NCBI RefSeq assembly: GCF_014640295.1
Contig: NZ_BMGR01000013.1
Coordinates: 97,501 to 161,500, forward strand
Source of the DNA: Paenibacillus abyssi
GTDB taxonomy: Bacteria > Bacillota > Bacilli > Paenibacillales > Paenibacillaceae
DNA: 64,000 nt
Direction of reading: 5' to 3'
Shown: positions 45,166 to 53,042 of the stretch, piece by piece
Layout of the letters: every line of letters begins with the position of its first letter
Numbering within the stretch: position 1 is the stretch's first letter
The notes under the pieces: generated by a model
What the model was told of the DNA's origin: nothing
The model's input: the letters and a program-made list of their open reading frames with translations, nothing else
Databases searched by the model: none
Program-made: the position numbers and the translations under genes

Positions 45166-45357
45166 GGTTTATGATAGCTGTAGCCGGGGGAGAACGATCA
45201 AGTATTGGGGCGAATGAGCCCGTTACACAAACTGTTCACCCGCTATTACACAAACCATGATTAAGCTGGTTGAGACAATCTTGATCTCGTATAACACGCG
45301 AAGCTATGGACGTGCAATGGTTAGTGGGGATCCGGCAAATCTTCTGTAGGAGGAATT

Positions 45358-46557
45358 ATGAAGCCAGTCATTGGAATCGATGTCTCAAAAGGTGAAAGCG
45401 AAGGGTATATCCTTCTGGAACGGAATAAACCGTATGAGAAGGCATTCCGCTTTCTACATACCCACGAGGAAATTACCAGATTAATTTTGAAGTTGGAGAA
45501 GGTGGAGGAGCTCACCGGTGCAAAGCCGGCTGTTGTTCTGGAATCAACGGGGCATTACCATTTGGGGCTGGTGAGCACGTTACAAAAACATGGGTACGAA
45601 GTCATTGTACTCAATCCCCTTATTCCTCAGCGAGCTAGGAAGTCCAAGTTAAGAAAGGTAAAGACCGACTCAGAAGACGCCAAACATCTAGCAGAATTAT
45701 ACTACCGGGATGAGTTAAAGCCCGGTCTGACGAAGCGGTCAATGGAGCAAGAAGAACTCCGTTTCTTGAGCAGACAGCACCAAATGATTAATCACGCTTA
45801 TGTCCAAGCCCAACTTAATTTCCAGTCCATACTGGATCAAGTATTTCCCCTATACACCGACATATTTGGCCCATTATTCTCCGTTACGGCGCTTGAGGTG
45901 CTAAGGATGTACCCAACGCCCGAACTTGTTCTTACTGCCACTCATGAGGAGCTTAAGGACATGATTTTTGCCCGCTGTAATCGGTCGGATAGTTGGGCAT
46001 CCACTAAGGCTGCTGCAATTATACAGGCAGCAAGGAACAGCCTAGTGATTGATTCAAATCCGAGCCAGGTTATAGCATTACGGCTTATGATTAATTTGCT
46101 AATGGAATACCAAAGCCATCTTGCTAATCTGGAAAAAGAAATCAGAACAAAAGCTAGTTGCATTGCTGGTTTTGATTTACTGTGTTCGATTCCTGGAATC
46201 GGTCCGAAACTTGCCGCAACAATCCTAGCCGAAATTGGGGATATCTCATCGTTTGATCATTCGAAAAAGCTTGTCGCATTTGCTGGTATTGATCCAAGTG
46301 TATTCTCGTCAGGGAAATTTACAGCGACTAGGAACCGAATAACAAAACGAGGCTCCACTCGCCTACGCAGAGCTTTATATTTGGCAGTGCTTTGTGGAAT
46401 CCGAGGGGCAGCCAGAAACCAACGTATTCGTTTGTTTTACGATCAGAAAAGACTTGAAGGCAAACCGCATCGTGTTGCGCTTATTGCTTGCACCAATAAG
46501 CTGCTTCGTATCATTTATGCATTACTTAAAAACTCAGTCCGGTACTGCCCATCTTAA
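45358..46557 (+). CDS. IS110-family transposase
   Basis: DEDD recombinase of 399 residues. The N-terminal RuvC-like domain has Asp8 (GIDVSKG), Glu62 (VLESTGHYH), Asp104 and Asp107 (VKTDSEDAKH); the C-terminal Tnp_20 domain has CSIPGIGPKLAATILAEIGD and the Ser-containing ITKRGSTRLRRALYLAVL. Full length, no frameshift. AGGAGGAATT precedes ATG 45358. Probably active. It sits among RHS orphan cassettes next to an IS256 relic. Confidence 0.95.
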   Translation: MKPVIGIDVSKGESEGYILLERNKPYEKAFRFLHTHEEITRLILKLEKVEELTGAKPAVVLESTGHYHLGLVSTLQKHGYEVIVLNPLIPQRARKSKLRKVKTDSEDAKHLAELYYRDELKPGLTKRSMEQEELRFLSRQHQMINHAYVQAQLNFQSILDQVFPLYTDIFGPLFSVTALEVLRMYPTPELVLTATHEELKDMIFARCNRSDSWASTKAAAIIQAARNSLVIDSNPSQVIALRLMINLLMEYQSHLANLEKEIRTKASCIAGFDLLCSIPGIGPKLAATILAEIGDISSFDHSKKLVAFAGIDPSVFSSGKFTATRNRITKRGSTRLRRALYLAVLCGIRGAARNQRIRLFYDQKRLEGKPHRVALIACTNKLLRIIYALLKNSVRYCPS

Positions 46558-46583
46558 TCCTTAAAAAGGTCAATATTACATAT

Positions 46584-46605
46584 AACTCCAGTTGTGGCTG
46601 GGGTT
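46584..46605 (+). terminator. hairpin after IS110 transposase
   Basis: AACTCCAG (46584-46591) pairs with CTGGGGTT (46598-46605); a run of seven T comes a little later at about 46620. Confidence 0.45.
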
Positions 46606-46711
46606 ACTTTCGTATTGCCTTTTTTTGATTCTATCAAAGAAATAAGTTTTGCCGAAAGAGACTTGACATCATATTAGCTGGTTGTGTAAACCCTCTTGTA
46701 GCAGAAGTTAA

Positions 46712-46904
46712 CGTAAGTACTGACCGAACCGATCTGGGAAGATAACGGAGAGCTGGAGGATCCCCAGTTCTGTATGCGTCCGGTCCACTTGCGGGTCACA
46801 TCCATTGTTGCCAAGTAGAGCATCTTGAGTAGTGATTCATCGGAAGGGAAATACTCTTCCCTTGGTTACGTTGCGAAGCTGTCGTTGGTAGCTCTCGATC
46901 AAGC
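46712..46904 (-). pseudogene. IS256-family transposase, C-terminal relic
   Basis: Read on the minus strand from 46904 the sequence gives LIESYQRQLRNVTKGRVFP, then after a frameshift PSDESLLKMLYLATMDVTRKWTGRIQNWG, and after another ILQLSVIFPDRFGQYL. These are consecutive blocks of the IS256 transposase C-terminus. At least two frameshifts make it dead. At 46905 it joins the RHS core abruptly. Confidence 0.75.
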
Positions 46905-47973
46905 CGGCGGTGACGGCAAATGGAAGCAAACGTATGTATACGGAGCAGGCGGCGAACGCCTGAGCATGACCTCTCCATCGAAATATCGCTACGATAACGA
47001 TGATGATCGGGATGATGATGACTGGGACGATGATGGTCAGCCTAGAACGCAATGGTACCTGCAGGATGCGCTGGGCAGCGTGATTGGCATGCTTGATAAG
47101 CGCGGCCAAGTAACCGCTCGCGCCCATTACGATGAATTCGGCGTCATGCTTGGCACCCATAAGTTTGATACGAATGACAGACAAGGACCAGGCGGTCTGT
47201 TCGGCTACACCGGATTGGGTTATGATTATACCAACGGACTCAATTATGCGCGCGCTCGTTATTACCAACCTGAGTTGGGACGGTTTATTAGTGAGGATAC
47301 TTATAAGGGGGATATGTGGAATCCTCAGAGTCAGAATCTTTATGGGTATGTGCATAATAACCCTTTGATTTATACCGACCCAACTGGACATAAAGTGTGG
47401 CTTATTCATGGTACAAATTTAATGAAAGTTGATAACCCAGAAGATACATGGACTCCAGAATTTAGAGAGTATATTGGTGATTTATATGATGAAGATGTTG
47501 CTAGGCACTATTGGTCAGGTGGCAATAATAAACCAGCTAGAAAAGAAGCTGCTGAAGCATTAGCTGAGGAAATTATTTAATGGAGGGAAGAAAACCCGAA
47601 TGAGCCTATCAGATTGGTAGGTCATAGTCATGGTGGTAACGTTGCGATAATGGTCGCGAATCTACTAGGTGAAGAAGATATAAGAGTTGAAACTCTAGTG
47701 ACTATTGCAACGCCAGTACGAGGGTATCAACTTAACCAAGAAGTAGGTCAGCATCTTCATGCGTATAATGACCGAGATAGCGTTCAAGTTAATGGGGGGA
47801 GCATATGGTTGTTAGGAAAAGCACGACGAACATTTTCTGCAGCCGCGAATGTAAAAATTGAGGTTGATAAAAAATACGATAATATTGAGGCGCATTCAGC
47901 AATGCACTCGAATGTAGAAATTTGGAAGGAACATATTCAACCGTTACTCGCTTACTTTTATGTAAAACATTAA
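46905..47973 (+). pseudogene. orphan RHS core with lipase-type toxin, in-frame stop
   Basis: The frame starts in RHS core (GGDGKWKQTYVYGAGGERL) and is about 97 percent identical to 41229-41633 of the main gene. After DPTGH it changes into an alpha/beta-hydrolase toxin (KVWLIHGTNLMKVDNPEDTWTPEFREY). A TAA at 47578-47580 breaks it; reading on in the same frame gives WREENPNEPIRLVGHSHGG with the lipase nucleophile elbow GHSHGG, then VTIATPVRGYQ to 47973. One base change (TAA for CAA, for example) accounts for the break. The short chimeric front from TTG 46825 is IS256 debris. A membrane immunity candidate follows. Confidence 0.8.
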
Positions 47974-48043
47974 CAAATTCATTGGTGTATACGGACTGCA
48001 ATTAGCAGTCCGTATATAATTCTCGTGAGCATCAAAAGGAGTG

Positions 48044-48676
48044 ATGTTATTGCTGCAAGTACTGAGAGTTATATGGGTATTGGCTACTTTAGTTAATCTT
48101 TTTGCCGTTGTATGGTTTGTTTTTGGAACAACAGCAAATTTCCAACGAGGAATAGATTTGGTTTCAACAGTCATTCTTACCTATTTTGGGATACCATCGA
48201 TATTGTTGATTGTTTTATCATCTATTTTACTTTTTAAAGGATGGTCTCCTTCATCGGCATGGGGCATAGTTATAGTTTCAATTATGATTTTATGTATGCT
48301 TTCATTAAGTCCAACACTATTCAAGAGCGTAAATACAGGTGGTTGGTTATCTGAGAATATAGTAACCGATACGTTGCAAACAACAGCAGATGGTCAGTAT
48401 GAATATCAGCTGGAATTAATAAATTTATTCCAAAAAAACAGTTTTGCTAGGCTCTATATTAAAAACAACTCTACAGGTGAAGAAATGCGGATTCCTTTAG
48501 ATATGCCTGTAAATACTATTAAGGGTTTAACAAAGGAAAAGGAGAATTATTGGATTATGTTAGAAGGTACATCTGAGGCGGACAAATATATACTGTACAC
48601 GACACCAAGATTTCCCTTATCTGATGAAACATATGAAGTTAGTATGAAGAAAAGAGAAGCAAAGAAGCAGGAATAA
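48044..48676 (+). CDS. membrane protein, immunity candidate for lipase toxin
   Basis: A protein of about 210 residues with three membrane helices in its first 95 residues (VLRVIWVLATLVNLFAVVWFVF; FGIPSILLIVLSSILLF; WGIVIVSIMILCML) and a soluble beta-rich C-terminus. AAAAGGAG lies at 48034-48041; ATG 48044 is close and TTG 48050 fits the spacing better. It comes 71 bases after the lipase-type cassette, where the immunity gene is expected, and a membrane location suits protection against a lipid-cleaving toxin. Assignment is by position. Confidence 0.6.
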   Translation: MLLLQVLRVIWVLATLVNLFAVVWFVFGTTANFQRGIDLVSTVILTYFGIPSILLIVLSSILLFKGWSPSSAWGIVIVSIMILCMLSLSPTLFKSVNTGGWLSENIVTDTLQTTADGQYEYQLELINLFQKNSFARLYIKNNSTGEEMRIPLDMPVNTIKGLTKEKENYWIMLEGTSEADKYILYTTPRFPLSDETYEVSMKKREAKKQE

Positions 48677-48746
48677 TAACAACCAATTTATCCAATTGGC
48701 CACATGCGAGTGTAACAACTCCATTTGGTATTTTCTTTTTACATAG

Positions 48747-48860
48747 CCCCCACCCAGTGCCGAATGAATCGGGCGGCACGACTCGAATGGACTTAACTCT
48801 CATCGTACCCGTATGATATTTCTGTAGTATGCCTGTACGCACAGTACGCTTGAATTTTAT
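48747..48860. repeat. RHS-cassette noncoding element, copy B
   Basis: CCCCCACCCAGTGCCGAATG and AATCGGGCGG, then ACTTAACT, ACCCGTATGATATTTCT, CCTGTACGCACA and GCTTGAATTTTAT in the same order as copy A at 43026. It follows the membrane immunity candidate. Confidence 0.75.
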
Positions 48861-49240
48861 CACCTAAATAACGCATTCGAGTTACATCCAACAGGTCGAT
48901 TATGGTCAGATACCACCATGATTGACCTGTTTTTTTGTTATCTTCGTTTTCTCACGGGTTTTTGAAAATATTTCGCAACTGTAGCAGACACCGCTCGGAT
49001 AGATATGCTGTTTAAGCCCTTGCAACTTTATGGCAGGAAAGCCCGACCACTATTATTGTTAGAACTTATCTGCAAATTGTCTGCAACTATCCGGCAGTAT
49101 ACCACGATGACTATAGTGTGATAGCACTCTGGTGACGGCCAGTTGACATATACAGGGTAAGATAACGTGAAGGCTAGCCACCTTGCCCAATTATCTTTGC
49201 TGCTGCGCGGTAAAATACTCCAAGAAGGAAGGTAGAGCAG
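48861..49240. other. noncoding stretch, degraded
   Basis: No gene seen. It shares scattered words with 43190-43390 (ATCTTCGTTTTCTC; AGCCCGAC; CTATAGTGTG followed by AGCACTCT), so both seem to be diverged copies of one ancestral segment. GCTAGCCACCTTGCCC at 49175-49190 is also present inverted near 43800. Confidence 0.5.
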
Positions 49241-49660
49241 ATGAAAGACCTATGGTTGATAAAGAACAACCAAGCCGCCAATGCCTACATGGACGAGGTA
49301 AGTCAGGCAAGCCAATTCACTTCACAGCATAAGGGATTTACCAAAGTGCCGCATAAAATTCATCGGTGTTACGGTTTGAGTCCCTATGAGAAGCTAATTC
49401 TCATTGTGAAGGCTTCACAGGGGAATAGGGAACAACTATTCTTTCAATTAGCATTCCGCCAGTTAGCCCTATCCCGCCGCCATAAAGAACCGCACAATCC
49501 GATTTTTTTGGCGCACTACGAGAAGAAGCAAACGGAGGGCAAGACAAAGGGGCAGGCGTTTGTCTGCATCATGAGAAAGCTGATCAACATCGTCTATAAG
49601 ATGATGAAGAACAAGACGGCGTATGTTATGCCTGCTATGCCGAAGGAAGATGTTGTATAA
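49241..49660 (+). pseudogene. chimeric ORF: replication-like start joined to IS110 transposase end
   Basis: An intact frame of 139 codons with AAGGAAGGTAG upstream. Residues 1-52 (MKDLWLIKNNQAANAYMDEV... FTKVPHKIHRCYGLSPYEKLIL) look like the start of a phage/plasmid helix-turn-helix or replication-type protein. Residues about 60-135 (RQLALSRRHKEPHNPIFLAHYEKKQTEGKTKGQAFVCIMRKLINIVYKMMKNKTAY) are the end of an IS110 transposase different from the complete one at 45358. It is best read as a fused relic. Confidence 0.6.
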
Positions 49661-49735
49661 TAATGGTTAGGGACGGCGGTGTAAATCTAACGATTTCGCC
49701 GTTTTTTCGTATAACTTAGGATCTTTATTACTCAG

Positions 49736-49972
49736 GATACGTATGTATATTTTAATGGAAGTATAATGAGGTACGATGCAATTGGAAATATAGTATACGG
49801 CTATCTAGGTAAAGTGTTTGGAATCAGTGATTCAGTATTATTTGCTGGTAGAAGTTATGCACAGATAAAAGACGGGACTTATAAGAATGACTGGATACCT
49901 ATAACAGGTGGAGATGACCCGTTAGATCAGTATTACATTCAATATGGAATTGATCTGTATAATAAAAAATAA
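49736..49972 (+). pseudogene. Ntox44-like toxin fragment
   Basis: The frame is open from 49715 and reads DTYVYFNGSIMRYDAIGNIVYGYLGKVFGISDSVLFAGRSYAQIKDGTYKNDW... DDPLDQYYIQYGIDLYNKK. From memory this is the C-terminal part of polymorphic toxin type 44, a predicted nuclease. No RHS core precedes it and an ATG occurs only at 49766, inside the domain, so it is a cut-off toxin tip. Its relative is on the other strand at 50728. Confidence 0.7.
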
Positions 49973-49981
49973 GGCTAGGTG

Positions 49982-50110
49982 ATGAGTCTGAGAAAAAAGT
50001 GGTGGTTTAGGTTAATCGTATTAATATTTCTATTTGTCATATTCTTAGTTATCTTTGGAATATGGTTTTTTGGACAGTATATCCTACCAACTCCCCCTAA
50101 TTGGAATTGA
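49982..50110 (+). CDS. small membrane protein, immunity candidate
   Basis: A 42-residue frame: MSLRKKWWFRLIVLIFLFVI, then FLVIFGIWFFGQYILPTPPNWN. A basic start is followed by one or two hydrophobic stretches. ATG 49982 lies 9 bases after the Ntox44-like stop with AGGCTAGGTG ahead, and a terminator follows. Position suggests an immunity role, but it is much shorter than the 129-residue protein paired with the other Ntox44 copy and may be truncated. Confidence 0.5.
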   Translation: MSLRKKWWFRLIVLIFLFVIFLVIFGIWFFGQYILPTPPNWN

Positions 50111-50123
50111 TGTATCATCGAGA

Positions 50124-50165
50124 AAACCACATGTGAGAATGAACTCCCTGTGGTTTCTTTTTCGT
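50124..50165 (+). terminator. intrinsic terminator
   Basis: AAACCACA (50124-50131) pairs with TGTGGTTT (50149-50156), followed by CTTTTT. Confidence 0.75.
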
Positions 50166-50176
50166 ATTTATGCAGT

Positions 50177-50260
50177 AACCCCCGCCCAGTGCCAAATGAA
50201 TCGGGCGGTACATCTTGAAAGTACTTAACTGGTTAAAGAAGTATGCTTGTAGCGTGTAAA
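50177..50260. repeat. RHS-cassette noncoding element, copy C (short)
   Basis: CCCCCGCCCAGTGCCAAATG and AATCGGGCGG; here CCGCCC and GGGCGG form a perfect 6-bp stem. ACTTAACT follows as in copies A and B, but the right half is diverged or lost. Confidence 0.7.
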
Positions 50261-50326
50261 AAGAAAACCACTTGGAGTTTTTACACTCACTTGTGGTTAG
50301 AAATATAAAATTTATCTTCTTTATCA

Positions 50327-50716
50327 TTATTTGAAGCATTTTTTCAAAATTAGCCCAATCAGATTCCCAACTACAATTGCTATTATGGATATAAAAAGTA
50401 CCATAACTAGCACAAGTCCCTCTGCAATGTTACCCTCATCTCCTTGACTACTGGGTTCTCCTATTGTTATCATAAACGCCAAATAGAGTAAAGGAAGAGA
50501 AACAAACAATCCAACACTACTAAAATAATATTTCCAAGTTGCTTTCTCATATAAGAATACAAATGTACCTGCATTAATTACTGCCGATAATCCAAAAAAA
50601 ACGATCACAAACTCTATTGTAAACGCCCAATCAAAATTAAGAATAAAGACCAAAAGCATGAATGTCATTATCAAATGCACTAGTGGATTTAACAAGTGTA
50701 TTAAAAATCTGTTCAT
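50327..50716 (-). CDS. integral membrane protein, immunity candidate
   Basis: A protein of 129 residues with four hydrophobic segments (LNPLVHLIMTFMLLVFIL; FTIEFVIVFFGLSAVINAGTFVF; FSSVGLFVSLPLLYLAFMI; GLVLVMVLFISIIAIVVGNLIGLIL). AAGGAG lies 7 bases before ATG 50716, which follows the Ntox44-like stop by 11 bases on the same strand. Position and size suggest immunity to that toxin. No family recognised. Confidence 0.65.
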   Translation of the reverse strand: MNRFLIHLLNPLVHLIMTFMLLVFILNFDWAFTIEFVIVFFGLSAVINAGTFVFLYEKATWKYYFSSVGLFVSLPLLYLAFMITIGEPSSQGDEGNIAEGLVLVMVLFISIIAIVVGNLIGLILKKCFK

Positions 50717-50727
50717 TGAATATCTCC

Positions 50728-51072
50728 TTACTTGCGAGATTTTTTGTAGATGTTAATACCCACCTGTATCATTGCGAAGTCCCTCGGATCATCAAAATAT
50801 GTTGAGATGTATTTCCATTCAGATGTACCCGAATATATTTGAAAAAGGCCCGCTCCTCCTGTAAGAAAAGTATCATCATATCCAAAAACTTTACCTGCGT
50901 ATCCAAAATATATATTACCTAAATCATTTCTTCTATATAATTCCCCATTATAAATGTAATACATGTTGTCTTTAAAGTATGAATTCTTCACATCCACTCT
51001 CCCATCTGTTTTTACAAGATTAATGAATCTTTTTAATTTTGTAACAGGATCCGCCGAGTAACGGTTCCACAA
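50728..51072 (-). pseudogene. Ntox44-like toxin cassette, front missing
   Basis: 114 codons from TTG 51072. WNRYSADPVTKLKRFINLVKTDGRVDVKNSYFKD leads to the type 44 core NDLGNIYFGYAGKVFGYDDTFLTGGAGLFQIYSG... YFDDPRDFAMIQVGINIYKKSRK. It is homologous to 49736-49972 but more complete and on the opposite strand. No RHS core or ribosome binding site is evident before it, so it is probably a silent orphan tip with its immunity gene at 50327. Confidence 0.7.
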
Positions 51073-51105
51073 AATGAATGTAGAGTATTATGACAAGATA
51101 AAATA

Positions 51106-51456
51106 TTGTATGATTTTTATATCATTGTATTTATTATGGGGTGCTCTATGGGAACTAAATTTGGAAATTCTAAGGATAGTGATTTTAAGAAGACTGCGTT
51201 AGAAATTATTGAATTGTATAAAATTAGTATCGAGTTTGTCGGATATCCGTATGATGAGACGGAAAAATATGAACACTTTTATAGTACAGCGTATGGAGAA
51301 AAAGAAGAGGGAATTAAAAAACGAATTATGAGTCTCCATTATGATTTTTTTGCGGCGGCAAACTTCAAGGATAGAAATGACCCGAGCAATAAACTTCTAG
51401 CCGAACAACTCTTTCCTGAACTTAAAGAGATTAAAAAGCTTATTGAAAACCTGTGA
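51106..51456 (+). CDS. immunity-like lipoprotein, possibly truncated
   Basis: 116 codons from TTG 51106 with no strong ribosome binding site. The front (LYDFYIIVFIMGCSMG) resembles the end of a lipoprotein signal with Cys in IMGC, so the start may be lost. The helical rest ends FKDRNDPSNKLLAEQLFPELKEIKKLIENL, which resembles the end of the 44361-44759 product. Likely a second member of the same immunity family; no toxin is adjacent on this strand. Confidence 0.55.
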   Translation: MYDFYIIVFIMGCSMGTKFGNSKDSDFKKTALEIIELYKISIEFVGYPYDETEKYEHFYSTAYGEKEEGIKKRIMSLHYDFFAAANFKDRNDPSNKLLAEQLFPELKEIKKLIENL

Positions 51457-51513
51457 TTGTCCTTGAAACCACAATGCATATTAACCTTTTCAAACTAAGG
51501 AGCTGATAATCAA

Positions 51514-51897
51514 ATGATCAATTATGAAGGCATTCATCATGTTGGAGTAGTCATTACGGATTTGGAGAGGGCGAAGCGGTTCTACGGTGAGGTTTTGGGG
51601 CTGAAGGAAAGCGGTGAGCGGCCGGCGTTTGATTTTGACGGGGCTTGGTATGAGGTGGGAGCGATGCAAATACATTTGCTCGTTCACGAACCGGCGAAGA
51701 CGCTGCGCGGTACGACGAGCATTGATACCCGGGACGGACACTTTGCACTGCGGGTGGCAAACATGCAGGAGGTGCTGGATCGGCTGGCCAAGCATCAGAT
51801 CCCCTGCAAAAATAACCCTGACAGCATTACCGGATGGCACCAGGTATTTGTGACGGATCCTGACGGCAACGTTATCGAGTTCAATGCGGTAAAATAA
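51514..51897 (+). CDS. VOC family (glyoxalase/dioxygenase-like) protein
   Basis: A protein of 127 residues built of two beta-alpha-beta-beta-beta units of the vicinal oxygen chelate fold. IHHVGVVITDLERAKRFYGEVLGL opens the first and HFALRVANMQEVLDRLAKHQIPC the second; the end VFVTDPDGNVIEFNAVK holds the usual metal Glu. Possible ligands are the early His, His in HFAL and the final Glu. Substrate unknown. AAGGAG is upstream of ATG 51514. It marks the return to ordinary GC-richer sequence. Confidence 0.88.
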   Translation: MINYEGIHHVGVVITDLERAKRFYGEVLGLKESGERPAFDFDGAWYEVGAMQIHLLVHEPAKTLRGTTSIDTRDGHFALRVANMQEVLDRLAKHQIPCKNNPDSITGWHQVFVTDPDGNVIEFNAVK

Positions 51898-51914
51898 GCT
51901 GCCGGGAAGTGCAG

Positions 51915-52115
51915 CTAAGATATCAAGCTGCGCACTGTTTGAATGGATACACCGGTGGAATGTACAACTTCCATGTAACTAGCCCGCGGATTCTCAGCCA
52001 TATATTGCTTGACCTTTTGCACCTCTTGATGCTCCTTCGTCAGACAGCTTGCGCAAAGCTTCGATGGTGTAGTGAGTATAAGCTGGCCGCAGTGCGTACA
52101 GTTGATTACATTCAT
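51915..52115 (-). CDS. small zinc-ribbon/helix-turn-helix protein (YvyF-like)
   Basis: A protein of 66 residues with NCTHCGQLI and CASCLTKEHQEV forming a four-Cys zinc site, then NPRASYMEVVHSTGVSIQTVRSLI, which resembles a helix-turn-helix. It resembles Bacillus YvyF of the flagellar regulon in layout. Its upstream GGGGGA is 12 bases from ATG, a weak site. No flagellar genes are near, so its role is open. Confidence 0.65.
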   Translation of the reverse strand: MNVINCTHCGQLILTTPSKLCASCLTKEHQEVQKVKQYMAENPRASYMEVVHSTGVSIQTVRSLIS

Positions 52116-52218
52116 GGTAGTATTTCATCCCCCGATACTAAATCTTGTAGCAGATAAAAATCTTCAATAATAATACGAAACCTGCTTCCGTTTTGTGGGG
52201 GTATCGGAAAAAAACGAG

Positions 52219-52256
52219 GGACAGCCCGGCATGATCGCACAAGGGCTGTCCTTTTT
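52219..52256. terminator. bidirectional terminator
   Basis: Perfect stem GGACAGCCC (52219-52227) / GGGCTGTCC (52243-52251), T-run on the right and A-run on the left, so it can serve both strands. Confidence 0.8.
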
Positions 52257-52263
52257 CCTTACT

Positions 52264-52395
52264 TCAGCAATCTTTGTTGTCTTTCTTCATCGGTTTCGTC
52301 TCGGTGGTATCGGCAAGCTTGTCCCCGAACTGCTCCAATCGTGAAGGCTTTGCCGCAGGGCCGGTGTTATCCGGCTTGCTGTTTCTTCCTGACAT
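52264..52395 (-). CDS. small hydrophilic protein of 43 residues
   Basis: A short frame with a near-ideal ribosome binding site (GGAGGTGATCTAC before ATG at 52395). The product starts MSGRNSKPDNTGPAAKPSRL and ends MKKDNKDC; it is charged, disordered-looking and has one final Cys. The terminator at 52219 lies just past its stop. No known family recognised. Confidence 0.6.
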   Translation of the reverse strand: MSGRNSKPDNTGPAAKPSRLEQFGDKLADTTETKPMKKDNKDC

Positions 52396-52535
52396 GTAGA
52401 TCACCTCCAACGTTCATAAGATGAACGGATCGGGCACTTTTCATACCTCCGACTAAATTGCTGAATGTTGTTGATTGTTTATTATTATCGTAAAATCATT
52501 GGTGATATTACCAAGCCGATTAAACAAGGAAGTGG

Positions 52536-52856
52536 ATGGCCTCCAGAACGATTGAGGGGCTGCTCGGAAAGAGCATCCTGTCGGAGATTCATGCGGACCT
52601 GTTCTTTACCTCGTCAGAAGGGTTCAGTCTGGAAGCGGGAATGACGGACTTCAGCGTCTATGAATCCGAGCTGAAGAAGCAGATGGCGGAGAATGCGGGC
52701 AAAGTCGTTGCCATGCTCGACCACACCAAGCTGAACCGCCGGTCGATAGCGACCTCAATCCAGGCGTCGAGCATTCACACGCTCATCACGGATAGCAAAG
52801 CTGACCGGTCCTATCTATCCAGGCTGAGCGGGCTTAACGTCATCATTGCGGAATGA
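52536..52856 (+). pseudogene. DeoR-family effector domain without DNA-binding domain
   Basis: 106 codons matching the C-terminal sugar-phosphate sensing half of DeoR/GlpR repressors: ADLFFTSSEGFSLEAGMTDFSVYESELKKQMAENAGKVVAMLDHTKLNRRSIATSI...IHTLITDSKAD. The helix-turn-helix and first half are absent; the DNA before it is AT-rich and unrelated. AAGGAAG lies 5 bases before ATG 52536, so it might still be made. Best explained as a deletion relic. Confidence 0.7.
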
Positions 52857-53042
52857 CAACAAACATTAGTAAATGAATAATGAATTATTGTGATTTTAAT
52901 TGCTGTTCATTAACATAAATAAACGCCGACAAACGAAAACAAAGCTTGACGGTTGACAATAAACGATGGAAAAATATAGTCATCATAATAGAAGTCATTA
53001 AAGTAAAAGCCAAACAAGCTTCTACCGGAGGAGAGATCAAGG

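Larger units (their letters stand above)
45166..46700 (+). mobile_element. IS110-family insertion sequence
   Basis: A full-length transposase with about 190 bases of noncoding DNA on its left and about 100-140 on its right. IS110 elements lack clear inverted repeats, so the ends are only approximate. TTACACAAAC occurs twice at the left (near 45224 and 45254) and as GTTTACACAACC in inverse form at the right (near 46680). In the IS110 group the left noncoding end encodes a bridge RNA that selects target and donor. Confidence 0.6.
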
